Below are positions 6,101 through 6,272 of a stretch of 6,272 bases of DNA, piece after piece. Location: assembly GCA_019746155.1 (NCBI GenBank), contig JAIESJ010000161.1:1-6272 (forward strand), written 5' to 3'. The notes under the pieces are model-generated. The model was not told the DNA's origin. It did no database searches and saw only the letters and a program-made list of their open reading frames with translations. A program made the position numbers and the translations under genes. Positions within the stretch are counted from its first letter, which is position 1; the number at the start of each line of letters is the position of its first letter. Source of the stretch: Burkholderiales bacterium. GTDB taxonomy: Bacteria > Pseudomonadota > Gammaproteobacteria > Burkholderiales > SG8-41.

Positions 6101-6272
6101 TTTCCCGCTCCTCGAATCGGCGGCCGGCGCCCGACTTCAATGCGCACCTTCAGCTCGCTGTCCGAGCGCCGCACGGTGACTTCACCCTGCCCCCCGGGCT
6201 TGATCGCGGAAATGCGCTCGATCAGGTCGCGCGTGTCGATGATCGGCTTGCCCCCGAACCCGGTAACAACGT
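6097..6272 (-). CDS. HtrA/DegP-like serine protease, C-terminal PDZ end (partial)
   Basis: Only the last 57 residues are in the window; the gene enters from the right edge on the minus strand and stops at TGA 6099-6097. The reading VVTGFGGKPIIDTRDLIERI, then SAIKPGG, then EVTVRRSDSELKVRIEVGRRP matches the second half of a PDZ domain in trypsin-like S1C proteases: the 'GD-V-I-GKP' strand, the D-L-x-x-x-I helix ending in a P-G turn, and the V-R-x-x-x-x-L strand followed by a 'V-x-x-G-x-R-P' end. Such proteases act in the periplasm on misfolded or regulatory proteins. The catalytic triad would lie outside the window, so protease activity is inferred from the PDZ alone. It shares ATGA with the downstream DUF6328-type gene. 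Confidence 0.8.
   Translation of the reverse strand, partial: VVTGFGGKPIIDTRDLIERISAIKPGGQGEVTVRRSDSELKVRIEVGRRPPIRGAGK
6108..6112 (-). promoter_or_regulatory. Ribosome binding site AGGAG inside the protease gene end
   Basis: On the minus strand AGGAG lies seven bases before ATG 6100-6098, within the last codons of the protease gene. This supports re-initiation at the overlapping start. Confidence 0.75.

Overview
The window is GC-rich DNA, most likely from an alphaproteobacterium of the Hyphomicrobiales (Rhizobiales) group. The clues are the GC-rich codon use, the gene families, and a C-rich palindromic extragenic repeat near the left end of a kind I recall being common in rhizobial-type genomes. 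The taxonomic call is inference; no RNA gene or marker protein is present to confirm it.

Left part (1-495): no intact gene. It holds a nested inverted repeat (17-88) and a small secreted His/Gly-rich ORF (209-419) that is split by a one-base shift at a run of six C. Next, on the plus strand, come a CDF-family divalent metal cation efflux transporter (502-1419), an unrecognised two-helix membrane protein with a strongly charged N-terminus (1551-2015), a cytoplasmic-looking PhoD-type metallophosphatase (2101-3552), and a DedA/SNARE-associated membrane protein (3549-4151). The last two share an ATGA stop/start overlap and are almost certainly co-translated.

Middle (4236-4798): a minus-strand 97-residue protein with a His/Gly-rich stretch and two CxxC zinc ribbons converges on dedA. 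A 269-base intergenic region separates it from the divergent next gene. That region holds inverted repeats and an ORF-like stretch that lacks a start.

Right part: a plus-strand isoprenylcysteine/phospholipid methyltransferase-like membrane protein (4799-5449) is followed in the same frame by a short orphan stretch resembling the end of an outer-membrane beta-barrel (5450-5593). Converging on it from the right edge is a minus-strand pair: the C-terminal PDZ end of an HtrA/DegP-like serine protease (6097-6272, cut by the window edge) overlapping by ATGA a four-helix DUF6328-type membrane protein (5636-6100).

The shared themes are envelope and metal homeostasis: metal efflux, metal-binding small proteins, a metallophosphatase coupled to a lipid-flippase-like protein, membrane methyltransfer, and envelope proteolysis. 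Several fragmentary ORFs suggest an accessory, partly eroded region. I see no CRISPR array, transposase, tRNA or phage gene, and no clearly new multi-gene defence or biosynthetic system.
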